Virus record (IMG/VR): IMGVR_UViG_3300022851_001239
Span: 1 to 49,775 of that record
DNA: 49,775 nucleotides
Reading direction: 5' to 3' (one strand)
Origin: a virus
This document shows, one piece after another, positions 16,443 through 23,843 of this stretch. Position 1 is the stretch's first letter; each line of letters starts with the position of its first letter. A model generated the notes under the pieces. That model had not been told where the DNA came from. It ran no database searches and was given only the letters and a program-made list of their open reading frames with translations. A program made the translations under genes and the position numbers.

Positions 16443-16868
16443 TCAGACAACCCGAGGCGCGTTGCCCCGGTATTGAGTTGCTTTGGTGGCGTTCATCCGC
16501 CATTGGCCTGAGACATAGGCGTTGATCTCGCTATGCACAGCCATCTTCATGTTGGTCAGCCTCGCGGCCTCGCCCGTCATATTTCCCGCGTCGTCAAAGC
16601 CGCGCTCCTGGTAGAGCCAGATGCCTGCAAGTTTGGCCGTCCAGTCCACGACAACCGGCGGGGTCGATCCGGTGGTTGGGTCAGTCAGAGGTAAGGCGTA
16701 CTGTGTGTCACGAAGCCGGTCGTTCACGATGTTGGTCGCCCATGCCAACGCCCTATCCACACGGGTGGTGACGATGGTGTCTGCGACGTCGTTATCGAGG
16801 TTCGACCAGCGAGCGATGTTGGTCACGCCGAAAACATCTGTCACGTCGGATTGCGTGGCGTAGGTCAT
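16443..16868 (-). CDS. Head-tail connector protein, Mu gp36-like (DUF1320)
   Basis: This 141-residue protein starts MTYATQSDVTDVFGVTNIARWSN, the N-terminal signature of DUF1320 (Mu gp36) proteins, and has TTRVDRALAWATNIVNDRLR and VVDWTAKLAGIWLYQERGF as the following helices. Members are placed between capsid and tail genes and are thought to form head completion or connector rings. CAAGGATGACCCC precedes the ATG, directly after the capsid terminator hairpin, so the gene is either partly read through or has its own start. A glycosyltransferase cassette follows. Confidence 0.75.
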   Translation of the reverse strand: MTYATQSDVTDVFGVTNIARWSNLDNDVADTIVTTRVDRALAWATNIVNDRLRDTQYALPLTDPTTGSTPPVVVDWTAKLAGIWLYQERGFDDAGNMTGEAARLTNMKMAVHSEINAYVSGQWRMNATKATQYRGNAPRVV

Positions 16869-16881
16869 GGGGTCATCCTTG

Positions 16882-16911
16882 AAAAAAACCCGATGCCATG
16901 AGCACCGGGTT
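16882..16911 (-). terminator. Strong rho-independent terminator after the capsid gene
   Basis: On the minus strand the hairpin AACCCGGTGC / GCATCGGGTT (10 pairs with one G-T wobble, loop TCATG) is followed directly by a run of seven T. It lies between the capsid stop (16958) and the DUF1320 ATG (16868). It would limit transcription into the glycosyltransferase and tail genes relative to the capsid. Confidence 0.85.
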
Positions 16912-16957
16912 TTGGAACCTCTCGGGTTTCGATCTCGACGAGGTCGTGGTGGTGAAC

Positions 16958-18055
16958 TTAGAAGCCTGCGACGGTTGCCTTGCACCATGCGTACTTGGCG
17001 GCGATGGCGTGAAGCCAGTTGTTGCCCGCGAATTGCTCGATGGCGACCGGGTTGTGGCTCATTGCTGCGTAGCCAAACATGCCAAACACTTCCTGCAGAT
17101 CGCCGGTCATGGACAGTGCGTCAGAACCGTAATTGGCGACGCCTTGTGGAACGGCTTGAGAGCCGGTGAATACCTTCCACCATTCAGTGGATGGATCGGG
17201 GCAGAACACGATGTCGTCCGCACCGATCATGTCCTGGGGGTCGCCGTTGGCGTCAATGAAGTGTGCGTCAGACACGTTGTGCCAGGTCAGGTTCTGGAAG
17301 CCCTGCGGTACGTCGTTGGCTGCAAATGCGGCCTTGTTCAACTGCTGGTTGCGGTTGATCCATTCCTTGGCGATCGTGTTCTTGAAGATGTAGCCGGGGA
17401 TGTTTGCACCGTAGAAGGCGTGCATCATCGGCCAACCGCCCTTCTTGAGCATGGCCCGCTTCATGTTGGTGATTTGGGTCACGATGTCGGTGCCTGCGGT
17501 GGACCAGACTGCGCTGATGATGTTGCCACCGTCGAGGATATTCAGTTGGTTACGCTGACCGGCCGGGATTTCACAATCCACGGTCACAGCCGCACCGCTT
17601 GAACTTGGAAGGATGTTGCCCAAGCCGTCAGCGAACAGCTTGCCGTTGAGCAACATGTACTGCGCGGATGCCTGCATCAGATTGACCTGTCGTTTCTTGA
17701 AGTCGACGGTCTGACGCATGATTTCGCCTTCACCCATGCGTGAAACCTGACCGTTCTCAGGGTTTCTGATGTTGAGCAACTTCTGGCCGAGGAACTGCTG
17801 CGATTCAAACGAATGCAGGCAGGTGATGTTCTTCTCGCTGATGCCCTTCTGGCCGACACGGACAGCCGGTGAACCTTGGGACGCCAGACGAGCGAGATCG
17901 CGTTGGCCTTCAACCAGCAGGAATTTTGCGACGTTACCAGAGGCGCGGTCGGTTTCGGTGAGGAATGCGGGGGGAATCATCAGGGGCAAGCCAGATTTGG
18001 TGGTCTGGATCATCCGAGACAGGTTCACTCCTGAAAGTAGTTCGTCGATGTTCAT
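16958..18055 (-). CDS. Phage major capsid protein E family
   Basis: This 365-residue protein begins MNIDELLSGVNLSRMIQ and carries typical gpE/PF03864 features: FLLVEGQRDLARLASQGSPAVRV, HSFESQQFLGQKLLN and, near residues 145-205, a scaffold-interacting region followed by the P-domain strands. The middle (DIVTQITNMKRAML... FYGANIPGYIFKN) resembles the lambda gpE family. It is slightly longer than lambda gpE. It is downstream of the protease/scaffold and decoration-like genes, as expected, and is followed by a strong terminator. Confidence 0.88.
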   Translation of the reverse strand: MNIDELLSGVNLSRMIQTTKSGLPLMIPPAFLTETDRASGNVAKFLLVEGQRDLARLASQGSPAVRVGQKGISEKNITCLHSFESQQFLGQKLLNIRNPENGQVSRMGEGEIMRQTVDFKKRQVNLMQASAQYMLLNGKLFADGLGNILPSSSGAAVTVDCEIPAGQRNQLNILDGGNIISAVWSTAGTDIVTQITNMKRAMLKKGGWPMMHAFYGANIPGYIFKNTIAKEWINRNQQLNKAAFAANDVPQGFQNLTWHNVSDAHFIDANGDPQDMIGADDIVFCPDPSTEWWKVFTGSQAVPQGVANYGSDALSMTGDLQEVFGMFGYAAMSHNPVAIEQFAGNNWLHAIAAKYAWCKATVAGF

Positions 18056-18143
18056 GGCGTCAGCCCCTTTGCGTTTTGGTGTTTGCTTGTGCTTGCGTGT
18101 GGCCGGGCGTGGCGATTACGTTTAGCGTCAGGGTCGAAACGAA

Positions 18144-18842
18144 TTAGTGACCGTAGTTGTCGTCGAACACGAAGTTGCCGACGGCTCGCAGTGCGTCCTT
18201 GATGTAGGCCTGGAGCGAGGTGTCAGACGGCCAGTTGAGAATCTGGCTCGAATCAACGAGGCCTGCGGTGAGGAAGCGGTCGAGGCTCAGGTCGCGGCTG
18301 ACGTTGTCCTCGTCCACGGCCTTCATGCCCCATCCGTTGGGCAGGACCGTCAGGATGGTTTCAGAGCCGTCGTTGGGAGCGATGAAAGAGCCGATGACGG
18401 CGTCTGCACCGATGTCGGTGATGGTGATCACGCCGGTGCTGACGTTGACGCCCGAGTAGGTCACGACAGTTGCGGCGACCGTGCCTGCAGCTGTGGGTGG
18501 GCCTGTGAGCTTTAACGTGCCGGATGCGCCGATTCGGCGAACAATTTCAGTCGCGGTGGCGAGCGAAACTGTCAAGGCGGTGTTGCCTGAACCGTCTTCG
18601 TCGTGGGCGTCAAGTGTGACACCGATGATCGACGGCGCGAGTTTGCCGGATGCGGTGATGCGGCCCAGCAGAAGGCCTGCACGCAGTTCCGAGGTGATGG
18701 TGTTGAGAGCATCGCGGGTCTTGTCCCCGTCGATGATGTGAAGGCCGGGCAGATACTGTTCATTGCCCAGCGTGATTTGGCGATGCGAAGCAGTCCGTTC
18801 AGCCGAGAGGCCGGGGACGCCGTTGGTTGGTGAGTAGCTCAT
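18144..18842 (-). CDS. Head decoration-like protein
   Basis: This 232-residue protein lies between the I/Z-like protease-scaffold gene and the capsid gene, the place of gpD-type decoration genes. Its sequence contains GNEQYLPGLHIIDGD and alternating strands with many Thr, Val and Gly, as in decoration proteins and head fibres. The second half has repeated Ile-Thr and Asp-rich loops. It is longer than lambda gpD (110 residues), so it may have an added domain such as a head fibre. Function is from order and composition. Confidence 0.55.
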   Translation of the reverse strand: MSYSPTNGVPGLSAERTASHRQITLGNEQYLPGLHIIDGDKTRDALNTITSELRAGLLLGRITASGKLAPSIIGVTLDAHDEDGSGNTALTVSLATATEIVRRIGASGTLKLTGPPTAAGTVAATVVTYSGVNVSTGVITITDIGADAVIGSFIAPNDGSETILTVLPNGWGMKAVDEDNVSRDLSLDRFLTAGLVDSSQILNWPSDTSLQAYIKDALRAVGNFVFDDNYGH

Positions 18843-18907
18843 GCTTATCGACTCCGATTGGTTTGATTGATGTCAGACAGAACGATCACGGCCAGTCAGC
18901 CGATGGT

Positions 18908-19510
18908 TTAGAGCACGGTGCCTGTGGTGGTTGACTTGCCATCGTTGTGGGAGGCCACGATGGCATCGATTTCCTTGGTCGCGGCTTCGCGGCTCTTGGC
19001 CTTGTCGTCTTCGCCAGGGGTTTCGCGTGATGCCGCGATGGTCTGGGACTTGGTTTTTTCTTTCAAATCCTTAGGGTCGTTCTTCTTGAGCGCGTCGATG
19101 ATCTGGAAGGCCCGGCAGTCGGTGGCATCCTCTTCAGCAGAATTGAGGTCGAGCATGTAGGAGCCAGAGCACACGATTGGGCGAAGGGCATCGCGAACCG
19201 CTGGGGTGATTTTGCCGTCCGCGATAAGGCTGTTGAAGTCATCATCGATCTTGCGGACCGAGACGGCTTCGGTGTTGCGGTCAAGCTTGATTGGTTCGAG
19301 TTCGGCGACACGACCTGACAGGGTTTTGTTCTCTGCTCGAACACGGGTCAACTGTGATTCGAGGTCGGAAACCTTTGCCGGATTAACGGCCTTGGTCTTG
19401 GCATCTTCGAAGTGGCTCAGCACGAGTGCTTCACCTGCTTCATCTGTGATGTCGTCCGCGACCTTGCTGGCGTCAATGCCGAGTTTGAGGGCGAGTTCTT
19501 TCCACTTCAT
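18908..19510 (-). CDS. Nested scaffold protein (in-frame C-terminal product)
   Basis: This predicted second product begins at the internal ATG with the strong AAAGGAGC site. It would have 200 residues, mainly helical with a coiled-coil section around VSDLESQLTRVRAENKTLSGRV. A scaffold of this size would guide capsid shell assembly and then be removed by the protease form. The reading frame is the same as the full protein; the separate start is inferred from the ribosome binding site and from knowledge of the Mu I/Z and lambda C/Nu3 pairs. Confidence 0.6.
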   Translation of the reverse strand: MKWKELALKLGIDASKVADDITDEAGEALVLSHFEDAKTKAVNPAKVSDLESQLTRVRAENKTLSGRVAELEPIKLDRNTEAVSVRKIDDDFNSLIADGKITPAVRDALRPIVCSGSYMLDLNSAEEDATDCRAFQIIDALKKNDPKDLKEKTKSQTIAASRETPGEDDKAKSREAATKEIDAIVASHNDGKSTTTGTVL

Positions 19511-20101
19511 GGTCTGCTCCTTTGGGGGCTGGTTACGTACTCGTTCTTTGAATTCGAGGACAGGGACTTCAATGGGATCGCCCTGAGATGCGGCGATTGG
19601 GACAAAGCCTTGTTGCCTGTTGATGACTGGTGTGGTGGTGAGGGCAACATGCAAGATGGGCCAATCCCATTTCTTGCCGTTGCCGTCGGTGAAATCTGGT
19701 GGGCTGTAGATCGAGACCTCGGATCGGGCGGCGGCGGCGATGCCGTCTTCGCCAATCATTTCGACCTCTCCGTAGAGGATGCCGTCACGGACGAACGCAC
19801 TGAGCACGTAACCACGATTCTTGTCGGCGTTGCCTGTCAGGTCGTGGCCCTGGGGGATGGATACCTTGTTGCCGGCCGCGATGAATGCATTGGTCGTGTC
19901 GGCCCAGTGCTTGAGGCGTTCTGGCGTGACCGTGAATGACTGGACGCGATCCTTGCCGACTTTGACGAAGTCGCCGGTTCGCATCAGGTCTTTGATATAG
20001 CGTTGGCGTGGCACCCCATCAGATGAGGACTGGGCCGCTGAGGCAGAGAATTTGCCGCCTGGACCACAGAAGATGCCGCCATGTTGGAGTTGCTTCCACA
20101 T
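18908..20101 (-). CDS. Phage protease/scaffold (Mu gpI-like) with nested scaffold start
   Basis: This 397-residue protein fits the Mu I-like protease family (PF10123). Residues about 50-180 show the protease pattern: VTPERLKHWADTTNAFIAAGNKVSIPQGHDLTG (His-containing strand), GYVLSAFVRDGILYGEVEM, EVSIYSPPD and WPILHVALTTTPVI (the serine-type region). The C-terminal 200 residues are a long charged helix region (SDLESQLTRVRAENKTLSGRVAELEP) typical of a scaffold. At 19510 a second in-frame ATG (MKWKELALKLG) is preceded by AAAGGAGC with six bases of spacing, so a scaffold-only product is expected, as with Mu I/Z and lambda C/Nu3. The upstream start has only a weak ribosome site. Confidence 0.75.
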   Translation of the reverse strand: MWKQLQHGGIFCGPGGKFSASAAQSSSDGVPRQRYIKDLMRTGDFVKVGKDRVQSFTVTPERLKHWADTTNAFIAAGNKVSIPQGHDLTGNADKNRGYVLSAFVRDGILYGEVEMIGEDGIAAAARSEVSIYSPPDFTDGNGKKWDWPILHVALTTTPVINRQQGFVPIAASQGDPIEVPVLEFKERVRNQPPKEQTMKWKELALKLGIDASKVADDITDEAGEALVLSHFEDAKTKAVNPAKVSDLESQLTRVRAENKTLSGRVAELEPIKLDRNTEAVSVRKIDDDFNSLIADGKITPAVRDALRPIVCSGSYMLDLNSAEEDATDCRAFQIIDALKKNDPKDLKEKTKSQTIAASRETPGEDDKAKSREAATKEIDAIVASHNDGKSTTTGTVL

Positions 20102-20182
20102 GGGCGGGACTGTAATGCCTAATTTTTCGATTCAAAGGGGTTGCGCTGGAAGAAATGGGAAACTACTGGACGGCGCGGGAAT

Positions 20183-20389
20183 TTACAGGACTTGTTTGCC
20201 ATCAGATTCGTTGAATGGCATGCCCGAAGCAATGGCATTGACTCGTGCTCGGTTGAAAATCCATCGGCCACCGTGACGCACTGCAGGAAGCTCGCCTTGC
20301 TGGGCCTGCCGGTAGACGGTTTCGAGGTGAAGGGACAGCGTCATGGCCGCTTCCTTCGCGTTCATCGGGGGCTGCTGTTTCTCGTTCAT
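20183..20389 (-). CDS. Helix-turn-helix protein, excisionase-like
   Basis: This 68-residue protein has MNAKEAAMTLSLHLETVYRQAQQGELPAVRHGGRWIFNRARVNAI, which fits the excisionase/MerR-type winged helix (HTH_17): a first helix, a turn with a recognition helix and a beta wing with Trp. The ATG at 20389 is chosen because GGAG lies six bases before it; upstream in-frame starts (TTG at 20404, ATG at 20395) are too close to that site. It is unusual that a DNA-binding protein of this kind sits inside the head gene region. It may act in excision control or late-gene regulation. The exact role is open. Confidence 0.7.
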   Translation of the reverse strand: MNEKQQPPMNAKEAAMTLSLHLETVYRQAQQGELPAVRHGGRWIFNRARVNAIASGMPFNESDGKQVL

Positions 20390-20404
20390 GCTCATCTCCA
20401 CCAA

Positions 20405-20458
20405 GATTTAGGGTTCGTCCTCAAATTCTACCATGTTTGGCAATAATGGAGTAGAGAT
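20405..20458 (-). promoter_or_regulatory. Possible promoter upstream of the HTH gene
   Basis: On the minus strand an extended -10 like TGGTAGAAT (bases near 20428-20436) is followed within 50 bases by the HTH gene start; no clear -35 box was found. The spacing and the lack of other genes in the gap are consistent with a small separate promoter, but the evidence is weak. Confidence 0.25.
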
Positions 20459-20737
20459 TTATGTTGACTTGGATGAAGAATATGGGTAGCTGGCGTACGG
20501 CTCATTGTTGATGGTCAATTGCTGAACAGCGAGAGGTTTCTTCGGGCGCTTCATCGGGTGCCTCGATCCGTTGACATCCTTTTCCCAACGTACCCCATTG
20601 TCACCCTCAATGGGGTAGCGGTGATCTAGTTGGTTGTCGATGATCTCCTCTGGGATGCCTTCGGGGAAGGCTACACATACCATCGGGGCTCGGCAGTGTT
20701 TGCACTCGATACATTGGGAGTGATAGGTCAAGGTCAT
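20459..20737 (-). CDS. Zinc-ribbon-like small protein
   Basis: This 92-residue protein starts MTLTYHSQCIECKHCRAPMVC, which gives a run of closely spaced cysteines (C-x2-C-x2-C-x5-C) as in small zinc-binding proteins. The rest is polar, with a Lys/Arg-rich middle (RHPMKRPKKPLAV) and a Ser/Tyr-rich tail. It overlaps the MuF gene stop by four bases, so it is co-translated with head genes. Metal or nucleic-acid binding is likely; a specific role is unknown. Confidence 0.55.
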   Translation of the reverse strand: MTLTYHSQCIECKHCRAPMVCVAFPEGIPEEIIDNQLDHRYPIEGDNGVRWEKDVNGSRHPMKRPKKPLAVQQLTINNEPYASYPYSSSKST

Positions 20738-22293
20738 AGCGGCGGTCCTCCATACTTATTGTACAAGTCGAGGATGCTTTTGCTGTAACGTTTTCCGGTC
20801 AATCGGCCAGAAAAAACCTCGGCCACAAACTCATAGGGATCAACCGAGGCGCGTTTGCTGACCTGCTGACGGATCATCGCCTTCGTTTCATTTGTCATGT
20901 TCCGAATGGACTTGTGCTTGAACATCTTGGGAGAGTGCTTGTGATGTAGTGCGTGACCAGCTTCATGAAACATCGGGTGGTGTGGGTGGTTGGTTGACCA
21001 ATGACGTTTGAGATATTCCTTGTGCGAAGTCTTGCCCTTATTTTTCCTTGTCTCTCGCCAGAATGAGTTCTTCGGATTTATGAGTATCTGGTCGATTTCA
21101 GGGGCAAACGCAGCGACCGATTCTCTTCTATTGGGGAAACGTTGATTGAAATCATCGACCACTCGCCATATCGCAGGAACATCGTCGATTCGCCGGAGCA
21201 TGAAGTCCAGTCCTTCAGCCAACGTACGGCCAATGCGAACCTTCCCGTGCGTATAGATTCGGATGCCTTGGTCACTTGCCCATTGCTCTATTTCTCTGGA
21301 TGAGCCGAACCGAGGCCACTCGGTTGGCATGGTTCTGGGCATCTGAACGGTGTCGCGAAAAACGTTGCCGGGGTTAAACGAAAAGCCCTTGTCCGGTTCC
21401 GGATAGATGGTCTGGCCGTCGATGACTTTCGGCTGCGGGAATGACTCTTGCGCGAGTTCGACCTGGTCGTCGAAAATCTCGATGGTCGTACACCTGCAGT
21501 TAAACCCGTTGGGCGGGGTCAGGGTGTTCCAGATGGGATCGTTCTTCCGCGCTTTCGTGCCATCCAGCAGTTCGTGAGCGGGCCGAACGCGGTCGTCGCC
21601 GACAGTCACGTACTCCCAGCCCCACATGATTTCATCGATATCTGGGTCTTGCGCTGCCTGCCATCGTCCTGCTGCATAGGCTTGCTGGACCTGCGTTCGG
21701 AATATCGTTTCGATCTTGTGTGGTCGGGAGATGATCCTGCCTGATTGATCCTTCACTTCGTCGATGCCAAGTTTGCCGAATACTGTGGCGAGCCTTTTGG
21801 TTCCGCCGCGCACGTGCGAGCCCTGTTCGACCAGCCTTGCCATGGTTTCCTGAACTTTTCGGTCTGTGTAAAGGCCAAGATTTCGGGTGGCTCTGACGGC
21901 GTCTTCTCCGTACTTCTCACTCAGAGAGTCCATCTGTTGGTCGTTCAGGTTGAGGCGTCGCTGCAGGAATTCTACGGCTCCGGCGTATGGTCCCGATTGG
22001 GCTAAGACAAGGGCTTGTTCACGTAGTCGTGGCGATGCTGATTCGATCATGCGATAGCGGCCACGGAGATCTGCTGCCACCATTGCAGATGTGAGGATTG
22101 GAGCGATCTTGATGATGGCAGATGCGACGGAACGCCTGAGGCTTTCGGTGTCGTTGGTCCTTAGCGCCCGGCGTGCGGCTGCACGAATAGAGCGGACTGC
22201 TGTACCCGCTGCCCTGATGCCCGGGCTTTCGAGTTCGATGCGGTCTCGCTCATACACTGCAGCGCGTCGACGTGCGTAGCGGCTAGATGGCAT
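20734..22293 (-). CDS. Phage head morphogenesis protein (MuF) fused to a zincin metallopeptidase domain
   Basis: This 519-residue protein is a fusion. Residues about 150-300 match the Mu gpF/SPP1 gp7 minor head family: VGDDRVRPAHELLDGT, IWNTLTPPNGFNCRCTT and IYPEPDKGFSFNPGN. The C-terminal part (from about 330) has a separate domain with FHEAGHALHHK (HExxH at 443-447) and, 44 residues later, YEFVAEVF (487-492). This is the zinc site and the third ligand region of zincin metallopeptidases, in the arrangement seen in LF-like effector toxins. MuF proteins with C-terminal toxin domains are a known class; the domain may be released into the host cell with the DNA. The fusion has no stop between parts and is followed by a small zinc-ribbon gene. 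Confidence 0.85.
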   Translation of the reverse strand: MPSSRYARRRAAVYERDRIELESPGIRAAGTAVRSIRAAARRALRTNDTESLRRSVASAIIKIAPILTSAMVAADLRGRYRMIESASPRLREQALVLAQSGPYAGAVEFLQRRLNLNDQQMDSLSEKYGEDAVRATRNLGLYTDRKVQETMARLVEQGSHVRGGTKRLATVFGKLGIDEVKDQSGRIISRPHKIETIFRTQVQQAYAAGRWQAAQDPDIDEIMWGWEYVTVGDDRVRPAHELLDGTKARKNDPIWNTLTPPNGFNCRCTTIEIFDDQVELAQESFPQPKVIDGQTIYPEPDKGFSFNPGNVFRDTVQMPRTMPTEWPRFGSSREIEQWASDQGIRIYTHGKVRIGRTLAEGLDFMLRRIDDVPAIWRVVDDFNQRFPNRRESVAAFAPEIDQILINPKNSFWRETRKNKGKTSHKEYLKRHWSTNHPHHPMFHEAGHALHHKHSPKMFKHKSIRNMTNETKAMIRQQVSKRASVDPYEFVAEVFSGRLTGKRYSKSILDLYNKYGGPPL

Positions 22294-22343
22294 GGTCGTC
22301 CTTATCTATCAATAACCTATCAATCCACGCGGAGTTGATAGGT

Positions 22344-23780
22344 TTATGGCTTGGCGGCCTTCTTGCCCTGCTGCTTCTTTTTCTCATCGAGTTCGGCCTG
22401 GCGTTTGGCTTCGACCGCAGCGGGGTCATCCACTTCATCGAGATCGTCGGCCGCGTCATCCAGAACATCATCGACGTCAACCCCGGCCTTCCGTGGAATA
22501 CCAAGAGAGTCGACCATTTCTTGCACGCTGAGGATCTGCATGAACAAGTCGGCGTTGGCCGGTTGCCTGAAGAACTCTTTGATCATGTCGCGGATCAATG
22601 CAGGTGTCTCATCGTGGAGTGGCGGGTATTTGAACACCACCGTTCCTCGAGCTTCTTCCCCGTAGTTTACGATCAGTAACGGGTCGATGAACTGGTCGTT
22701 CATCACGACCTCGATGTCGGATGCGAGCATCTGTGCGATTGCGATGGTCAGTCCGACGTTCGATTCGGTCTCGGCCTTCGTGCCGCCCGTGCCTTCGGCA
22801 AACGCACGTTCTGGGGTGAACCAGCCTCGCGCCATCAGGGCTTCGAAGTGCTCAAGCATGGCGATGAAGTCTGAGCCATAGCTGTTGGATGGTTCGAGGA
22901 ACGTGATGAGCCATGCTTTGAAGCCCTTCATGTCGACACCCGTCTTGGCTGCGTCTTCTGCCCAACGTGCGAGGGTATTGGGCATGACCACGCCGTTGCC
23001 GCTGGATAGCTGCTGGACGACGCTCTGGGCAATGACCTGGTTGTCGACCGGCTGGCCGTCACCGTCGATGCTTGTGCCTTCGGGGTATTCGACCATCGGG
23101 ATCGGGCTGGACGCTAGTGCCGAGTAGTTGCCCATGCGCCTGTTGTTGGCCAGCCAGCTGGACCATACTTGGCGAACATTTTCCTGCCGTGGTCGCCCGT
23201 AGTAGTCTGTGCCTTCCTGATCGTTCACGAACAACAACGTGTCTTCGGCACTCAGTTCCACGCCCTGATTCTTCACGCCCCGGTATTCACCGTGATCTTT
23301 ATCGATCATGATTTCGGTCAAGTCCTGCAAGAGTGGCTTGAGCTTCTTGTAGCCGAGTCGTGATTGCGGAAGTGGATTGCCCTTGCTGGTCCGGCTTACC
23401 GGCTCCCACACCTTCTCGAAGGCCTGAAATCCGCGTGAGACACCTAGCAGCATGTTCTTGAGCAGGCGGTGCCAGTGTTTTTTGACTTGGTCGAAGACGA
23501 AATCAACACGATCCTTGGGGGTGTCGTTGTCGCTGCCCTCAACTGTCACCTGCACGGAACGCAGGGGCGCGAATTGCACCATCATGGCGATTGCGATGAT
23601 GGGATTGGTTTCCATTCGACGATAGTTCGCGTAGGTTCCGGGCTGCTCGTCACCTTGGTCAAGTTGGCCCAGCGTGACGCCTGAGGCGAACATCCGACCG
23701 CGTCGCGGGTCTTGAGGTTTGGTCAATTCGGCCTTGCTGGCCTGCACTTTGGCTTTAGATTTGGTGGCGGCTTTGACCAT
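22344..23780 (-). CDS. Phage portal protein, Mu gp29-like (DUF935)
   Basis: This 478-residue protein shows DUF935 features: a basic N-terminus, then YANYRRMETNPIIAIAMMVQFAPLRSVQVTVEG, LKNMLLGVSRGFQAFEKVWEP, and EDTLLFVNDQEGTDYYGRPRQENVRQVW. The stem and wing helices are followed by FTPERAFAEGTGGTKAETESNVG. The C-terminus is acidic with DVDDVLDDAADDLDEVDD, then Lys/Gln-rich. It forms the dodecameric ring at the capsid vertex through which DNA passes. It lies between the large terminase and MuF genes, as in Mu-like heads. The length is close to other DUF935 portals. Confidence 0.88.
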   Translation of the reverse strand: MVKAATKSKAKVQASKAELTKPQDPRRGRMFASGVTLGQLDQGDEQPGTYANYRRMETNPIIAIAMMVQFAPLRSVQVTVEGSDNDTPKDRVDFVFDQVKKHWHRLLKNMLLGVSRGFQAFEKVWEPVSRTSKGNPLPQSRLGYKKLKPLLQDLTEIMIDKDHGEYRGVKNQGVELSAEDTLLFVNDQEGTDYYGRPRQENVRQVWSSWLANNRRMGNYSALASSPIPMVEYPEGTSIDGDGQPVDNQVIAQSVVQQLSSGNGVVMPNTLARWAEDAAKTGVDMKGFKAWLITFLEPSNSYGSDFIAMLEHFEALMARGWFTPERAFAEGTGGTKAETESNVGLTIAIAQMLASDIEVVMNDQFIDPLLIVNYGEEARGTVVFKYPPLHDETPALIRDMIKEFFRQPANADLFMQILSVQEMVDSLGIPRKAGVDVDDVLDDAADDLDEVDDPAAVEAKRQAELDEKKKQQGKKAAKP

Positions 23781-23843
23781 CTGGCTTGATCCTCGTGGGT
23801 GTGCTGTTGGGTTGGTGCCATGTTAAACCCACGTCGCGGGGAA

